A stretch of 36,709 nucleotides of DNA from an uncultured Eubacterium sp. (GTDB lineage Bacteria > Bacillota_A > Clostridia > Lachnospirales > Lachnospiraceae), in the NCBI GenBank assembly GCA_948468465.1, contig CAOKJJ010000028.1:1-36709 (forward strand). Reading direction: 5' to 3'. The notes beneath the pieces are model-generated. The model was not told the origin of the DNA and searched no databases. It saw nothing but the letters and a program-made list of their open reading frames with translations. Of the stretch, positions 1 through 7,042 are shown one piece after another; the stretch's first letter is position 1; every line of letters begins with the position of its first letter. Made by a program: the position numbers and the translations under genes.

Positions 1-54
1 CCGTACGTACGGTTCAATGGGAGGGGCGAGAAATTTATTCTCCCTCTACCCTAT
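1..54 (+). mobile_element. 3' end of a group II intron (domain V 3' strand and domain VI)
   Basis: Positions 1-15 match the 3' strand of a group II intron domain V, ending in the conserved ACGTACGGTTC. Positions 16-54 fold as domain VI: a GGGAGGGG-type arm pairs with CTCCCTC, and an unpaired A at 48 lies seven bases from the end, where the branch-point A is expected. The element ends in ...CTAT (AY), so the intron/exon junction is inferred at 54/55. The rest of the intron, including any reverse-transcriptase ORF, lies outside the window. Recognition rests on motif and fold only. Confidence 0.8.
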
Positions 55-142
55 TGAAAAAATATATCCGCAATTCCTTAGACAATGGATAATTCACATT
101 GCATAAGCCATCTAAATCTGTAATCAAATATAAAAGAAAATA

Positions 143-172
143 TTAGACTTCATTCATTCTTTATGTTATACT
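143..172 (+). promoter_or_regulatory. Sigma-A promoter of the 66-residue gene
   Basis: TTAGAC (143-148), an 18-base spacer and TATACT (167-172), with a TG extension one base upstream of the -10. The start codon of the small gene is about 43 bases downstream. It lies in the otherwise AT-rich flank right of the intron end. Confidence 0.55.
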
Positions 173-214
173 ACTCATATCCAATTAACAGCGTTATGAT
201 CTGGAGGTGATTAT

Positions 215-415
215 ATGCCATCTGCTAATTTAGAGATTGCAAAAAATGCGATTAATAATTTCAAAGAAATTCAAGAATATATGTTTTCTGCAAAAGAAGA
301 AAACGCCGAAAAAACATATACGAAATTAAAAAAGAAATATCTTGCTTTAAAAGCAATTCTAAATGTTGCGGGCGTAAACTTTTCAGATATCGACGAAATT
401 AAAGAATCATTGTAA
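215..415 (+). CDS. Small helical protein of unknown function (66 aa)
   Basis: I do not recognise this family. The 66-residue product is charged (many K and E), predicted largely alpha-helical, and has no signal peptide or membrane segment. The start is set by CTGGAGGTGATTAT before ATG 215. It has its own promoter upstream and a clean rho-independent terminator downstream, so it reads as a complete monocistronic gene, not a fragment. It lies between a group II intron end and Uma2-type sequences, a variable accessory setting. A regulatory or antitoxin-like role is possible but unsupported. Confidence 0.7.
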   Translation: MPSANLEIAKNAINNFKEIQEYMFSAKEENAEKTYTKLKKKYLALKAILNVAGVNFSDIDEIKESL

Positions 416-430
416 AATATCAATAAGTAA

Positions 431-470
431 TCAGGACGTCTATTATATTAGAACATACGTCCTGATTTTA
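431..470 (+). terminator. Rho-independent terminator after the 66-aa gene
   Basis: The inverted repeat TCAGGACGT (431-439) / ACGTCCTGA (457-465) has nine perfect pairs and is followed by TTTTA. It lies 16 bases after the stop of the upstream gene. Confidence 0.85.
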
Positions 471-539
471 TAATTAAGGAAGAATACCTGCAGCTTTAAT
501 TGTGGGTATCTCGTATCTCAAATATAAATAATTCAATAA

Positions 540-671
540 TATTGGATTGTTGATTATGAAAAAAAGATTACTACGGTTTATCAGTTTGAGAAAGATATCA
601 TGGAGCAATATCAATTTGGTATGAATATTCCCGTTGGAATATATGAAGATTTCTTTATAAAAATACAATGA
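540..671 (+). pseudogene. C-terminal remnant of a Uma2-family gene
   Basis: The frame starting at 540 translates to YWIVDYEKK..., then FEKDIMEQY, and ends FGMNIPVGIYEDFFIKIQ before TGA at 669-671. This is the typical end of a Uma2/DUF820 protein, with the YWIVD core strand and the IPVGIYEDF tail. An in-frame TAA lies just upstream at 537-539 and no N-terminal half is visible, so only about 43 codons survive. An intact Uma2 gene follows 16 bases later; the remnant is a second, degraded family member. Family recognition is from motifs. Confidence 0.75.
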
Positions 672-687
672 AAAAGGATGTGGTAAT

Positions 688-1245
688 GTGTCATTAGCTG
701 TAAACGAACATTGGAGAGATGAGAAAATGGATGGAATTATTTATGATATGTCTCCCGCTCCTGGTTATCGACATGGTATTATCAATGGAAATATATATGA
801 AGTTGTCAAACGTGGATTAAAAGACAGTTTATGCTTAGTATTTATGGAAAATTTGGATTTTAAATATCAACCTGACATAAATGATGATTATCTTTGTCCG
901 GATGTGATGGTTGTCTGCGATCGGAATAAATTAAAAGGAGGAGCTTATTACGGTGTTCCAAAATTTATTGCAGAAACGTTGAGTCCATCTACGGCTAAAA
1001 GAGATAAAACAGAAAAAAAAGATATTTATGAAAATGCGGGAGTGGAAGAATATTGGATTGTTTCACCGCAAGGGAAATCTGTTGAAATATATTATTTAAA
1101 AAACGGAACATATACAATGGAACAAAATTATATTTTAGAAGAGGATCCTGATGATCCTTGTTATAATGCGGAAACTGCAATTAGTCTAAGAGCATTTCCG
1201 CATATCACAATGAAATTAAAAGATATATTTGAAAAAGTTGATTAA
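688..1245 (+). CDS. Uma2-family (DUF820) putative PD-(D/E)XK protein
   Basis: This 185-residue protein matches the Uma2 family, a restriction-endonuclease-like PD-(D/E)XK fold. Visible motifs are CPDVMVVCD near residue 70 (fold Asp), the FIAETLSPST strand with its Glu near 92, the conserved KRDKTEKKDIYENAGVEEYW helix region, and the core strand WIVSP. Length is usual for the family. The start used is GTG 688, preceded by a weak AAAGGATGTGG. The biological role of Uma2 proteins is not established; nuclease activity is inferred from the fold. It follows a degraded paralogue, which suggests a recombining accessory locus. Confidence 0.85.
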   Translation: MSLAVNEHWRDEKMDGIIYDMSPAPGYRHGIINGNIYEVVKRGLKDSLCLVFMENLDFKYQPDINDDYLCPDVMVVCDRNKLKGGAYYGVPKFIAETLSPSTAKRDKTEKKDIYENAGVEEYWIVSPQGKSVEIYYLKNGTYTMEQNYILEEDPDDPCYNAETAISLRAFPHITMKLKDIFEKVD

Positions 1246-1307
1246 AAATTTTTTGAACAATACATACAAAAAATTCACATCATTTTCGTATATATTGATT
1301 ATCAGTC

Positions 1308-1320
1308 TCATTGACAATGA
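1308..1320. promoter_or_regulatory. Perfect 13-bp palindrome upstream of nth
   Basis: TCATTGACAATGA is a perfect palindrome around its central A. It lies about 20 bases before the nth start, right upstream of the AAAGGAGG site. Together with the TGATTATCA just 5' of it (from about 1296), it resembles the spaced half-sites of Fur/PerR-type operators. No regulator can be assigned from this window. Confidence 0.4.
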
Positions 1321-1340
1321 TACAACAAAGGAGGAAAATC

Positions 1341-1973
1341 ATGACAAAACGCACGGCAAAGATTCTGGAACGCCTGGATCAGACGTACGGGACAGATGCG
1401 CTTTGCTATCTGAATCATGATAATGCATGGCAGCTTTTGATAGCGGTTATTTTAAGCGCCCAGTGCACAGATGCCAGGGTCAATATCGTTACGGCGGATC
1501 TTTTTCAGAAATATGATACGCTTGAAAAATTTGCGCAGGCTGACATTACGGAGCTGGAGCAGGATATTCACTCTATAGGTTTTTATCACAGCAAGGCAAA
1601 AAATATTATTTCCTGCTGCAGGGATCTCGTCACGAAGTTTGGAGGAGAGGTGCCGTCTTCCATCGAAGAACTGACCAGTCTGGCTGGCGTGGGGCGTAAG
1701 ACAGCGAATGTGATACGCGGAAATGTTTACCATGAGCCGAGCATTGTTGTGGATACGCATGTCAAACGTATTTCCAATCGTTTGGGATTTACAAAAGAGT
1801 CGGATCCGTATAAAATAGAGCAGGATTTGATGAAAGTTCTGCCAAAGGATCATTGGATTTTATATAATATGCAGATCATTACGTTCGGGCGCAGTATTTG
1901 TATGGCCAGAAGCCCGAAGTGCAGCGAATGTTTTCTGCAGGATTTATGTAAGGCAGGGGATAAGAAGGTTTGA
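1341..1973 (+). CDS. nth: Endonuclease III (DNA glycosylase/AP lyase)
   Basis: This base-excision-repair enzyme removes oxidised pyrimidines and nicks at AP sites. The 210 residues align position for position with the E. coli enzyme: helix-hairpin-helix LTSLAGVGRKTANVI with catalytic Lys120, catalytic Asp138 in VVDTHVKR, and a [4Fe-4S] cluster loop with Cys187, Cys194, Cys197 and Cys203. Start ATG 1341 is chosen because AAAGGAGGAAAATC sits directly before it and the family N-terminus matches; an in-frame ATG at 1311 is too early. The stop overlaps the next gene's TTG start, implying translational coupling with a second DNA-metabolism enzyme. Confidence 0.97.
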   Translation: MTKRTAKILERLDQTYGTDALCYLNHDNAWQLLIAVILSAQCTDARVNIVTADLFQKYDTLEKFAQADITELEQDIHSIGFYHSKAKNIISCCRDLVTKFGGEVPSSIEELTSLAGVGRKTANVIRGNVYHEPSIVVDTHVKRISNRLGFTKESDPYKIEQDLMKVLPKDHWILYNMQIITFGRSICMARSPKCSECFLQDLCKAGDKKV

Positions 1974-2701
1974 TCATAGAAGATTATGTGGCAATTGATT
2001 TGGAGATGACGGGATTAAGTGCCAGCCGGGACAGCATACTGGAGATCGGGGCGGTACGGGTAAGGCACAAAAAGACAGAAGCTTATTATGAAGCAATGAT
2101 TCATCCGCATCTGGAGCTGTCAGAAGAAGTTATAAAGCTGACGGGAATTACAACGGAAATGGCTGCCAAAGGACGGGAACTGGATGAGGTATTGCCGGAG
2201 ATTGCAGCGTTTTGCCAGGATTTTCCGCTGCTGGGACATAATATCATTTTTGATTATGGATTTTTGAAGCAGGCGGCGATGAACCGGAATACAGTATTTG
2301 AGCATCAGGGGATCGATACGCTGAAAATCGCGAGAAAATTGCTGCCGCCTGAAGAAAAAAAGACGCTTCAGATATTGTGCGATAAGTATCAGATCAGCCG
2401 GAAACGGCAGCACCGGGCGTTGGATGACGCGCTTGCGGCAAAGGAACTGTATGAGATTTTTGAGAAGGAATATGAGCCGCAGCATCCGGATGTGTTTGCG
2501 CCTTATCCGCTTATTTTCAAGGCCAAGAAACAATCGCCGGCTACAAACAGGCAGAAAAACCACTTGCAGCAGCTGGCTCAGTATCACGGCGTTGTATTAA
2601 ACATAAGCTGGGAGACCTTAACGAAAAATGAAGCTTCCAGACAGATTGACCGGCTGATTGCCCGGTACGGCAGAATTCCAAAAACGGATACTTTTACATA
2701 A
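1970..2701 (+). CDS. DEDDh 3'-5' exonuclease (DnaQ/PolC epsilon-like)
   Basis: The protein has 243 residues. The N-terminal 165 hold the DEDDh exonuclease fold: ExoI DLEMTG (Asp10, Glu12), ExoII GHNIIFDYGFL (Asp95) and ExoIII HRALDDA (His148, Asp153). The C-terminal 75 residues, starting around SPATNRQKNHL, form a small helical extension resembling the DNA-binding tail seen in stand-alone Firmicutes exonucleases. TTG 1970 overlaps the nth stop (TTGA); an internal GTG at 1988 is an alternative start. The predicted role is 3'-5' trimming of single-stranded DNA or RNA. No polymerase is fused, so a proofreading role is uncertain. Confidence 0.9.
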   Translation: MIIEDYVAIDLEMTGLSASRDSILEIGAVRVRHKKTEAYYEAMIHPHLELSEEVIKLTGITTEMAAKGRELDEVLPEIAAFCQDFPLLGHNIIFDYGFLKQAAMNRNTVFEHQGIDTLKIARKLLPPEEKKTLQILCDKYQISRKRQHRALDDALAAKELYEIFEKEYEPQHPDVFAPYPLIFKAKKQSPATNRQKNHLQQLAQYHGVVLNISWETLTKNEASRQIDRLIARYGRIPKTDTFT

Positions 2702-2715
2702 AACAGGTGTTTTGA

Positions 2716-2756
2716 CTGGAAAACTGCCCGTAATTAAGTTACGGACAGTTTTCCAG
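2716..2756. terminator. Long hairpin at the convergent gene ends
   Basis: CTGGAAAACTG (2716-2726) pairs perfectly with CAGTTTTCCAG (2746-2756), and the inner CCGTAA/TTACGG extends the stem. It lies 15 bases after the exonuclease stop and covers the last codons of the opposing gene. There is no clear T-run on either side, so intrinsic termination is likely but not certain; it may serve both strands. Confidence 0.55.
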
Positions 2757-3341
2757 CTGCTTTAGAATCGAATCTTTTAAAAGCATGTCGGAGTTGCGGA
2801 CAATTTCTGTAAGCTCCTGTAATTTTTCCGGTTCGCCGTGTTCGCGGTACAGCGAACCGAGCAGCGTATAATTTTTACTGACATCTGTTTTGCAGTCGAT
2901 GCCGAACTCCAGTACCTTAACGGCGTCCTGCCAGTGTCCGAGCGCGGCGAGCTGTTCCCCATAGGCGGATAATGTTCTGGCAAGTGTTGTAAAATTAGTA
3001 TCACAGTCAGATAATATATTCAGGTTAGCGGCTCCGTACTGCAGCTTTAAATCCGTATTGGAGATGCCTGACAGATTCAGTATTTTACGGCTGCTAAGCG
3101 TCTGCAGTGACTGTTCGAGTTCGGCCAGTTTATCATCGGTATAAGCGCCGATTGGAAATGTGTGCAGTGGAATCTGAATATAATCCAGATTGCTGATGTC
3201 TTGTTTGCGCGTCCTGTTTGCAAGCTGTTCTTTTTCCCAGAACGCGTCCTGGCTTTCTTTCATGGAGCGTTTGGAGCGGTTGCGCAGCAGGCTGAACACT
3301 GACAGGAGAATGAGCACAAACGGCAGAATCAATAATGGCAT
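2739..3341 (-). CDS. Membrane-anchored TPR-like protein
   Basis: This 200-residue protein has an N-terminal membrane segment (about residues 2-18, LILPFVLILLSVFSLL) followed by a basic stretch, giving an N-out/C-in anchor. The C-terminal half (about 115-185) contains helical repeats of TPR type, with typical ALGHWQDAVKVLEFGI and YTLLGSLYREHGE packing residues. TPR domains mediate protein-protein contacts; the partner here is unknown. ATG 3341 is preceded on the minus strand by AAAGGATGCG. The gene is convergent with the exonuclease and divergent from the small membrane-protein gene. No catalytic domain is visible. Confidence 0.8.
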   Translation of the reverse strand: MPLLILPFVLILLSVFSLLRNRSKRSMKESQDAFWEKEQLANRTRKQDISNLDYIQIPLHTFPIGAYTDDKLAELEQSLQTLSSRKILNLSGISNTDLKLQYGAANLNILSDCDTNFTTLARTLSAYGEQLAALGHWQDAVKVLEFGIDCKTDVSKNYTLLGSLYREHGEPEKLQELTEIVRNSDMLLKDSILKQLENCP

Positions 3342-3425
3342 AATTTTCGCATCCTTTCATTAGGTTTATCATAAACTATCAACAATATTATAACAGACCG
3401 TGGCAGGTCTGGGAAAGAGGGTACT

Positions 3426-3554
3426 ATGTCAAAATCTAAAAAACCAAAAACAACCATTTATACTTCCAAAAAGAAGAGGACGGCAGCGGCGGTCATCTGC
3501 ATTATTCTGGCATTTGCCATGGTTTTACCGCTGCTGGTGGCTGCACTTGTGTAA
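3426..3554 (+). CDS. Small single-pass membrane protein (42 aa)
   Basis: This short ORF encodes 42 residues: a basic N-terminus MSKSKKPKTTIYTSKKKR followed by a hydrophobic segment AVICIILAFAMVLPLLVAAL. GGGAAAGAGGGTACT precedes ATG 3426. It sits alone between the divergent TPR gene and the VanW gene. The basic-then-hydrophobic layout predicts an N-in membrane protein. I do not recognise a named family; the good ribosome site and the domain-like organisation support a real gene. Confidence 0.6.
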   Translation: MSKSKKPKTTIYTSKKKRTAAAVICIILAFAMVLPLLVAALV

Positions 3555-3687
3555 TGAAAAAAGCAGATATCGTGTATAATATACAGAAAACAGGCGCCAA
3601 TGTCAAATATATTCGTGACAATTCAGCTTGAAAAAAAACAGTTATATGCGATAAAATGTTAAAGATCAATATTTCAGAAAGGGACAG

Positions 3688-5499
3688 ATGAAAGTGAAAT
3701 TTCAGCATAATAAGCATTTGAAAAAATGTATCATCGGCTCGCTTGCAGTGGTGGGGCTTTTTACCGCGGGATTTGCGGTCAATCAGGCATACGCGGAAGC
3801 GAAGCAGGGTGATAAAATACTGGATAATATTTATATTGGAGAAGTCGCCGTCGGCGGCATGAGCGGCGATGAGGCGAAGCAGGCGGTGGACGCTTATGTG
3901 GATGAGGTGAAAAATACAAAGTTTACATTGTCCGTAAATGATAAAAGCATCACCGCGACAGCCGGACAGCTTGGTGTGGAATGGGAAAACACCGGAGTTG
4001 TGGAGGAAGCGGTTATGATCGGCAAAAGCGGCAGCCTGATTACCCGCTATAAAGATAAAAAAGATCTGGAACATGAGCCGAAAAAACTGGAGCTTACTTT
4101 TGGAACAGACGAAGCGGATATTAAAAAATATTTAACGGCAAATGCAAAGAAAGTGAATCAGGAAGCGGTAGACGGCGGGCTTGTGCGCGAAAACGGCAGC
4201 TTTACCATTACCGGAGGGAAAGAAGGGATTGCGGTTAATGTAGAACAGTCTGCGAAGACGATTGCTTCTTATATTTCAGACGAATGGGACACAAAAGAAG
4301 CGAGCGTTGCGCTCAGTGCGGATGTTGTACAGCCGCGCGGCTCCAAAGAGCAGCTTTCCAAGGTGAAAGACGTGCTTGGTACATTTTCGACAGATTACAG
4401 CAGTTCCAGTTCCGGGCGCGCTATGAATGTGTCGAATGGATGCAGCCTGATTAATGGGACATTGCTGTATCCGGGAGATGTGTTTTCCGTATATGAGACA
4501 GTCAGCCCGTTTGATGCGGAGCATGGCTATGCACTGGCCGGTTCCTATGAAAACGGAACGGTTGTAGAGACGTATGGCGGCGGTATTTGCCAGGTATCAA
4601 CAACACTGTATAATGCGGTGATCCGCGCGGAGTTAAAGATTACAGAGCGGTATGCGCATTCGATGATCGTCAACTATGTAAAACCGTCCATGGATGCGGC
4701 GATTGCGGGAACCATTAAGGATCTGAAATTTGAAAATAATACGGATGCCCCGATTTATATTGAGGGTGTGACAGGCGGCGGAGTGATTACCTTTACCGTT
4801 TACGGAGAAGAGACGAGAAGTCCGAACCGGGAAGTCATTTTTGAAAGCGAGATTGTCAGCGAGAACAACCCGTCGACGCAAATTCAGGGGTCAGCGAGTT
4901 ATAACGTAGGTTATGTATCCGTACAGCAGTCTGCGCACGTCGGCAAAGTTGCAAGATTGTGGAAGATTGTAAAAGAAAACGGCGAGGAAAAGAGCCGCGA
5001 GGAATTTAATAACAGTAATTACCGCGCGTCGCCAAAGATTATCGTGGTAGGTACGAATACAAGCAGCGCTGAGGCAAGAGCCTATATTCAGAATGCGATC
5101 GCTTCACAAAATGAAGGCGCTATTTACGCGGCAGCCCAGACTGCAGCGACGATCGCGGCCCGTCCTGTACAGGAAAAACCGGATCCGGAAAATCCGGAAA
5201 ATCCAGATGAAGAGAATCCGGATGAAGGAAATGCAGATAAAGGAAATGCAGATAAAGAAAATCCGGATAAAAAGACTGACAAAGGAGATTCCAAGAAAGA
5301 CGATTCTAAAAAAGATACGTCAAAAAAGGACGATACCAAAAAAGACTCAGCGAAAAAGGATGATGCAAAAAAAGACGAGGCTGAGGAACCTAAGAAAAAT
5401 GAAGAAGAAGATTCCAAAGCATCTGTCAATCAAAAAGAAGCAGAGGAAGCAGGAGAAGCTTCGGTAAACTCGAAAACAACAGCTGGGAATGAAGAATAA
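3688..5499 (+). CDS. VanW-domain surface protein with peptidoglycan-binding-like domains
   Basis: This 603-residue exported protein has a basic N-terminus and hydrophobic segment (about 13-32), with a possible cleavage after AYA near 36. Residues of about 45-220 look like tandem PG_binding_4-type modules, and about 228-365 form the VanW domain (NVSNGCSLINGTLLYPGDVFS and YGGGICQVSTTLYNA motifs). A G5-like beta module follows to about 455. The last 110 residues are a low-complexity tail rich in K, D and E, built from short repeats such as SKKDD and GNADK. A cell-wall-associated role is expected; the exact function of VanW is unknown and it does not by itself imply vancomycin resistance. Confidence 0.88.
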   Translation: MKVKFQHNKHLKKCIIGSLAVVGLFTAGFAVNQAYAEAKQGDKILDNIYIGEVAVGGMSGDEAKQAVDAYVDEVKNTKFTLSVNDKSITATAGQLGVEWENTGVVEEAVMIGKSGSLITRYKDKKDLEHEPKKLELTFGTDEADIKKYLTANAKKVNQEAVDGGLVRENGSFTITGGKEGIAVNVEQSAKTIASYISDEWDTKEASVALSADVVQPRGSKEQLSKVKDVLGTFSTDYSSSSSGRAMNVSNGCSLINGTLLYPGDVFSVYETVSPFDAEHGYALAGSYENGTVVETYGGGICQVSTTLYNAVIRAELKITERYAHSMIVNYVKPSMDAAIAGTIKDLKFENNTDAPIYIEGVTGGGVITFTVYGEETRSPNREVIFESEIVSENNPSTQIQGSASYNVGYVSVQQSAHVGKVARLWKIVKENGEEKSREEFNNSNYRASPKIIVVGTNTSSAEARAYIQNAIASQNEGAIYAAAQTAATIAARPVQEKPDPENPENPDEENPDEGNADKGNADKENPDKKTDKGDSKKDDSKKDTSKKDDTKKDSAKKDDAKKDEAEEPKKNEEEDSKASVNQKEAEEAGEASVNSKTTAGNEE

Positions 5500-5557
5500 A
5501 AATGAAATAATAAAAAATAAAGAATAAAATCAGGAACATGCAGAAGGCTGAGAAAAG

Positions 5558-6541
5558 ATGAAAATTGGAAAAGTTTCAGAAGCAGTGTTAAAAAGGTCTG
5601 TTTTGAACCAGATTCATACGCGCAGACAGGAAGTGCTCGTGGGCGCGTCCGTAGGAGAAGACTGTGCGGCAGTTGCGGTAGCGGAGGATGAGATGCTTGT
5701 GATGTCGACAGATCCGATTACCGGAACCGTTCAGGATATTGGTGATCTGGCAATACAGATTACAGTGAATGATCTGGCAAGTGCAGGTGCGGAACCGATC
5801 GGCGTTATGCTGACGGTTCTGCTGCCGGAACGCATCAGCGAACAGAAGATGCGGTATATGATGCAGCAGGCCGAAGCAGCCTGTGCAAAAGTCCATGTGC
5901 AGATTATGGGCGGACATACAGAAGTGACAAAAGCGGTGAATCAGCCGCTCATTTCTGTTGTAGGCGTAGGCAAGGCAAAAAAAGGAAAACTGATCACCAC
6001 GTCCGGCGCACGTCCGGGAATGGATATGATCATTACGAAATGGATCGGCATCGAAGGAACGGCAATACTCGCAAAAGAGAAAGAGACAGAGCTTCTGACG
6101 CGTTTTACGCCATCTTTTGTAAACGAAGCAAAGGCATTTGACCAGATGCTGTCTGTCCTGCCGGAAGCAATGACCGCGGTACGGCATGGAGTGGCGGCGA
6201 TGCATGATGTGACGGAGGGAGGAATCTTCGGGGCATTGTGGGAAATGGCCGAGGCGTCTGGCGTCGGGTTGGAAATTGATCTGAAAAAAATTCCGGTCCG
6301 GCAGGAAACGATAGAGATTTGTGAATATTTTGATATTAATCCGTATGAACTGATTTCCAGCGGCTGTATGCTGATGGCGGCAGCAGATGGAAATACGATT
6401 GTACATGAACTGGAAAAAGCTGGCATACATGCGGTTGTCGCGGGCAAAGCGGTGGAAGGAAACGACCGTGTACTGTATACCGCACAGGAGCGGAGGTTTT
6501 TGGAACCGCCGAAATCGGATGAATTATATAAAATCATATAG
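5558..6541 (+). CDS. AIR synthase/HypE-like ATP-binding protein
   Basis: This 327-residue protein is of the AIR-synthase-related superfamily (PurM, ThiL, SelD, HypE). It shows the N-terminal GEDCAAVAV metal/ATP region (about 29-38), DLAIQITVNDLASAGAEP (about 65-83), the GGHTE motif near 120, and the C-terminal HDVTEGGIFGALWE signature near 212. It lacks the HypE C-terminal Cys tail and ends KSDELYKII. No hydrogenase, purine or selenium genes lie nearby. It is 18 bases upstream of an Lrp-type regulator and an aminotransferase, so a role linked to amino-acid metabolism is possible. The substrate is unknown. Confidence 0.85.
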   Translation: MKIGKVSEAVLKRSVLNQIHTRRQEVLVGASVGEDCAAVAVAEDEMLVMSTDPITGTVQDIGDLAIQITVNDLASAGAEPIGVMLTVLLPERISEQKMRYMMQQAEAACAKVHVQIMGGHTEVTKAVNQPLISVVGVGKAKKGKLITTSGARPGMDMIITKWIGIEGTAILAKEKETELLTRFTPSFVNEAKAFDQMLSVLPEAMTAVRHGVAAMHDVTEGGIFGALWEMAEASGVGLEIDLKKIPVRQETIEICEYFDINPYELISSGCMLMAAADGNTIVHELEKAGIHAVVAGKAVEGNDRVLYTAQERRFLEPPKSDELYKII

Positions 6542-6559
6542 AAATAGCGAGGGGAGTAT

Positions 6560-7042
6560 ATGCGGGAAAAAATATTGACATTTATAGAAAAAAACAGCCG
6601 GATTAATTTAAAAGAGCTGGCAGTCATTATTGGTGTGGATGAAGTGACGGTGGCGCAGGAATTAAAAAATATGGAAGAAGAGCATATTATATGCGGTTAT
6701 CATACTTTGATCGACTGGGATAAAACAGATGTGGAAAAAGTAACGGCTATGATTGAAGTGCGCGTGACGCCGCAAAGAGATATGGGTTTTGACAAAGTGG
6801 CGGAACGGATCTATAACTATCCCGAAGTGAATGCGGTATTTTTGATTTCCGGCGGATTTGACCTGCTGGTAACGCTGGAAGGAAAGACGCTGCGGGAAGT
6901 GTCACAGTTTGTTACCGATAAATTGTCTACGCTGGATTCCGTGCTTAGTACAAAGACGAACTTTATATTGAAAAAATACAAAGATCACGGAACGATTATC
7001 GCAGACGCTCCAAAGGATGAAAGGATGCTGATTACACCATGA
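6560..7042 (+). CDS. Lrp/AsnC-family transcriptional regulator
   Basis: The protein has 160 residues: an N-terminal winged helix-turn-helix (about 1-55, LKELAVIIGVDEVTVAQELKN region) and a C-terminal RAM/AsnC ligand-binding and oligomerisation domain (about 65-145, with ISGGFDLLVTLEGK). GAGGGGAGTAT precedes ATG 6560. The last four bases overlap the following aminotransferase start (ATGA), so the two are translationally coupled. Family members sense amino acids; by position this one probably controls its own operon. The effector cannot be read from sequence. Confidence 0.93.
   Translation: MREKILTFIEKNSRINLKELAVIIGVDEVTVAQELKNMEEEHIICGYHTLIDWDKTDVEKVTAMIEVRVTPQRDMGFDKVAERIYNYPEVNAVFLISGGFDLLVTLEGKTLREVSQFVTDKLSTLDSVLSTKTNFILKKYKDHGTIIADAPKDERMLITP

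Noticed and set aside
2120..2587. Minus-strand ORFs opposite the exonuclease, the AIR-synthase-like gene and other coding genes
   Set aside because: They lie entirely opposite conserved genes, have no ribosome sites and show no recognisable domain.
5093..5467. A 124-residue very basic ORF overlapping the VanW tail
   Set aside because: It is an out-of-frame shadow of the low-complexity K/D/E tail, with no ribosome site and an Arg/Lys composition produced by the frame shift.
3688..5499. Vancomycin-resistance determinant
   Set aside because: A VanW domain alone is common in Firmicutes surface proteins; no vanHAX or vanRS genes are present.
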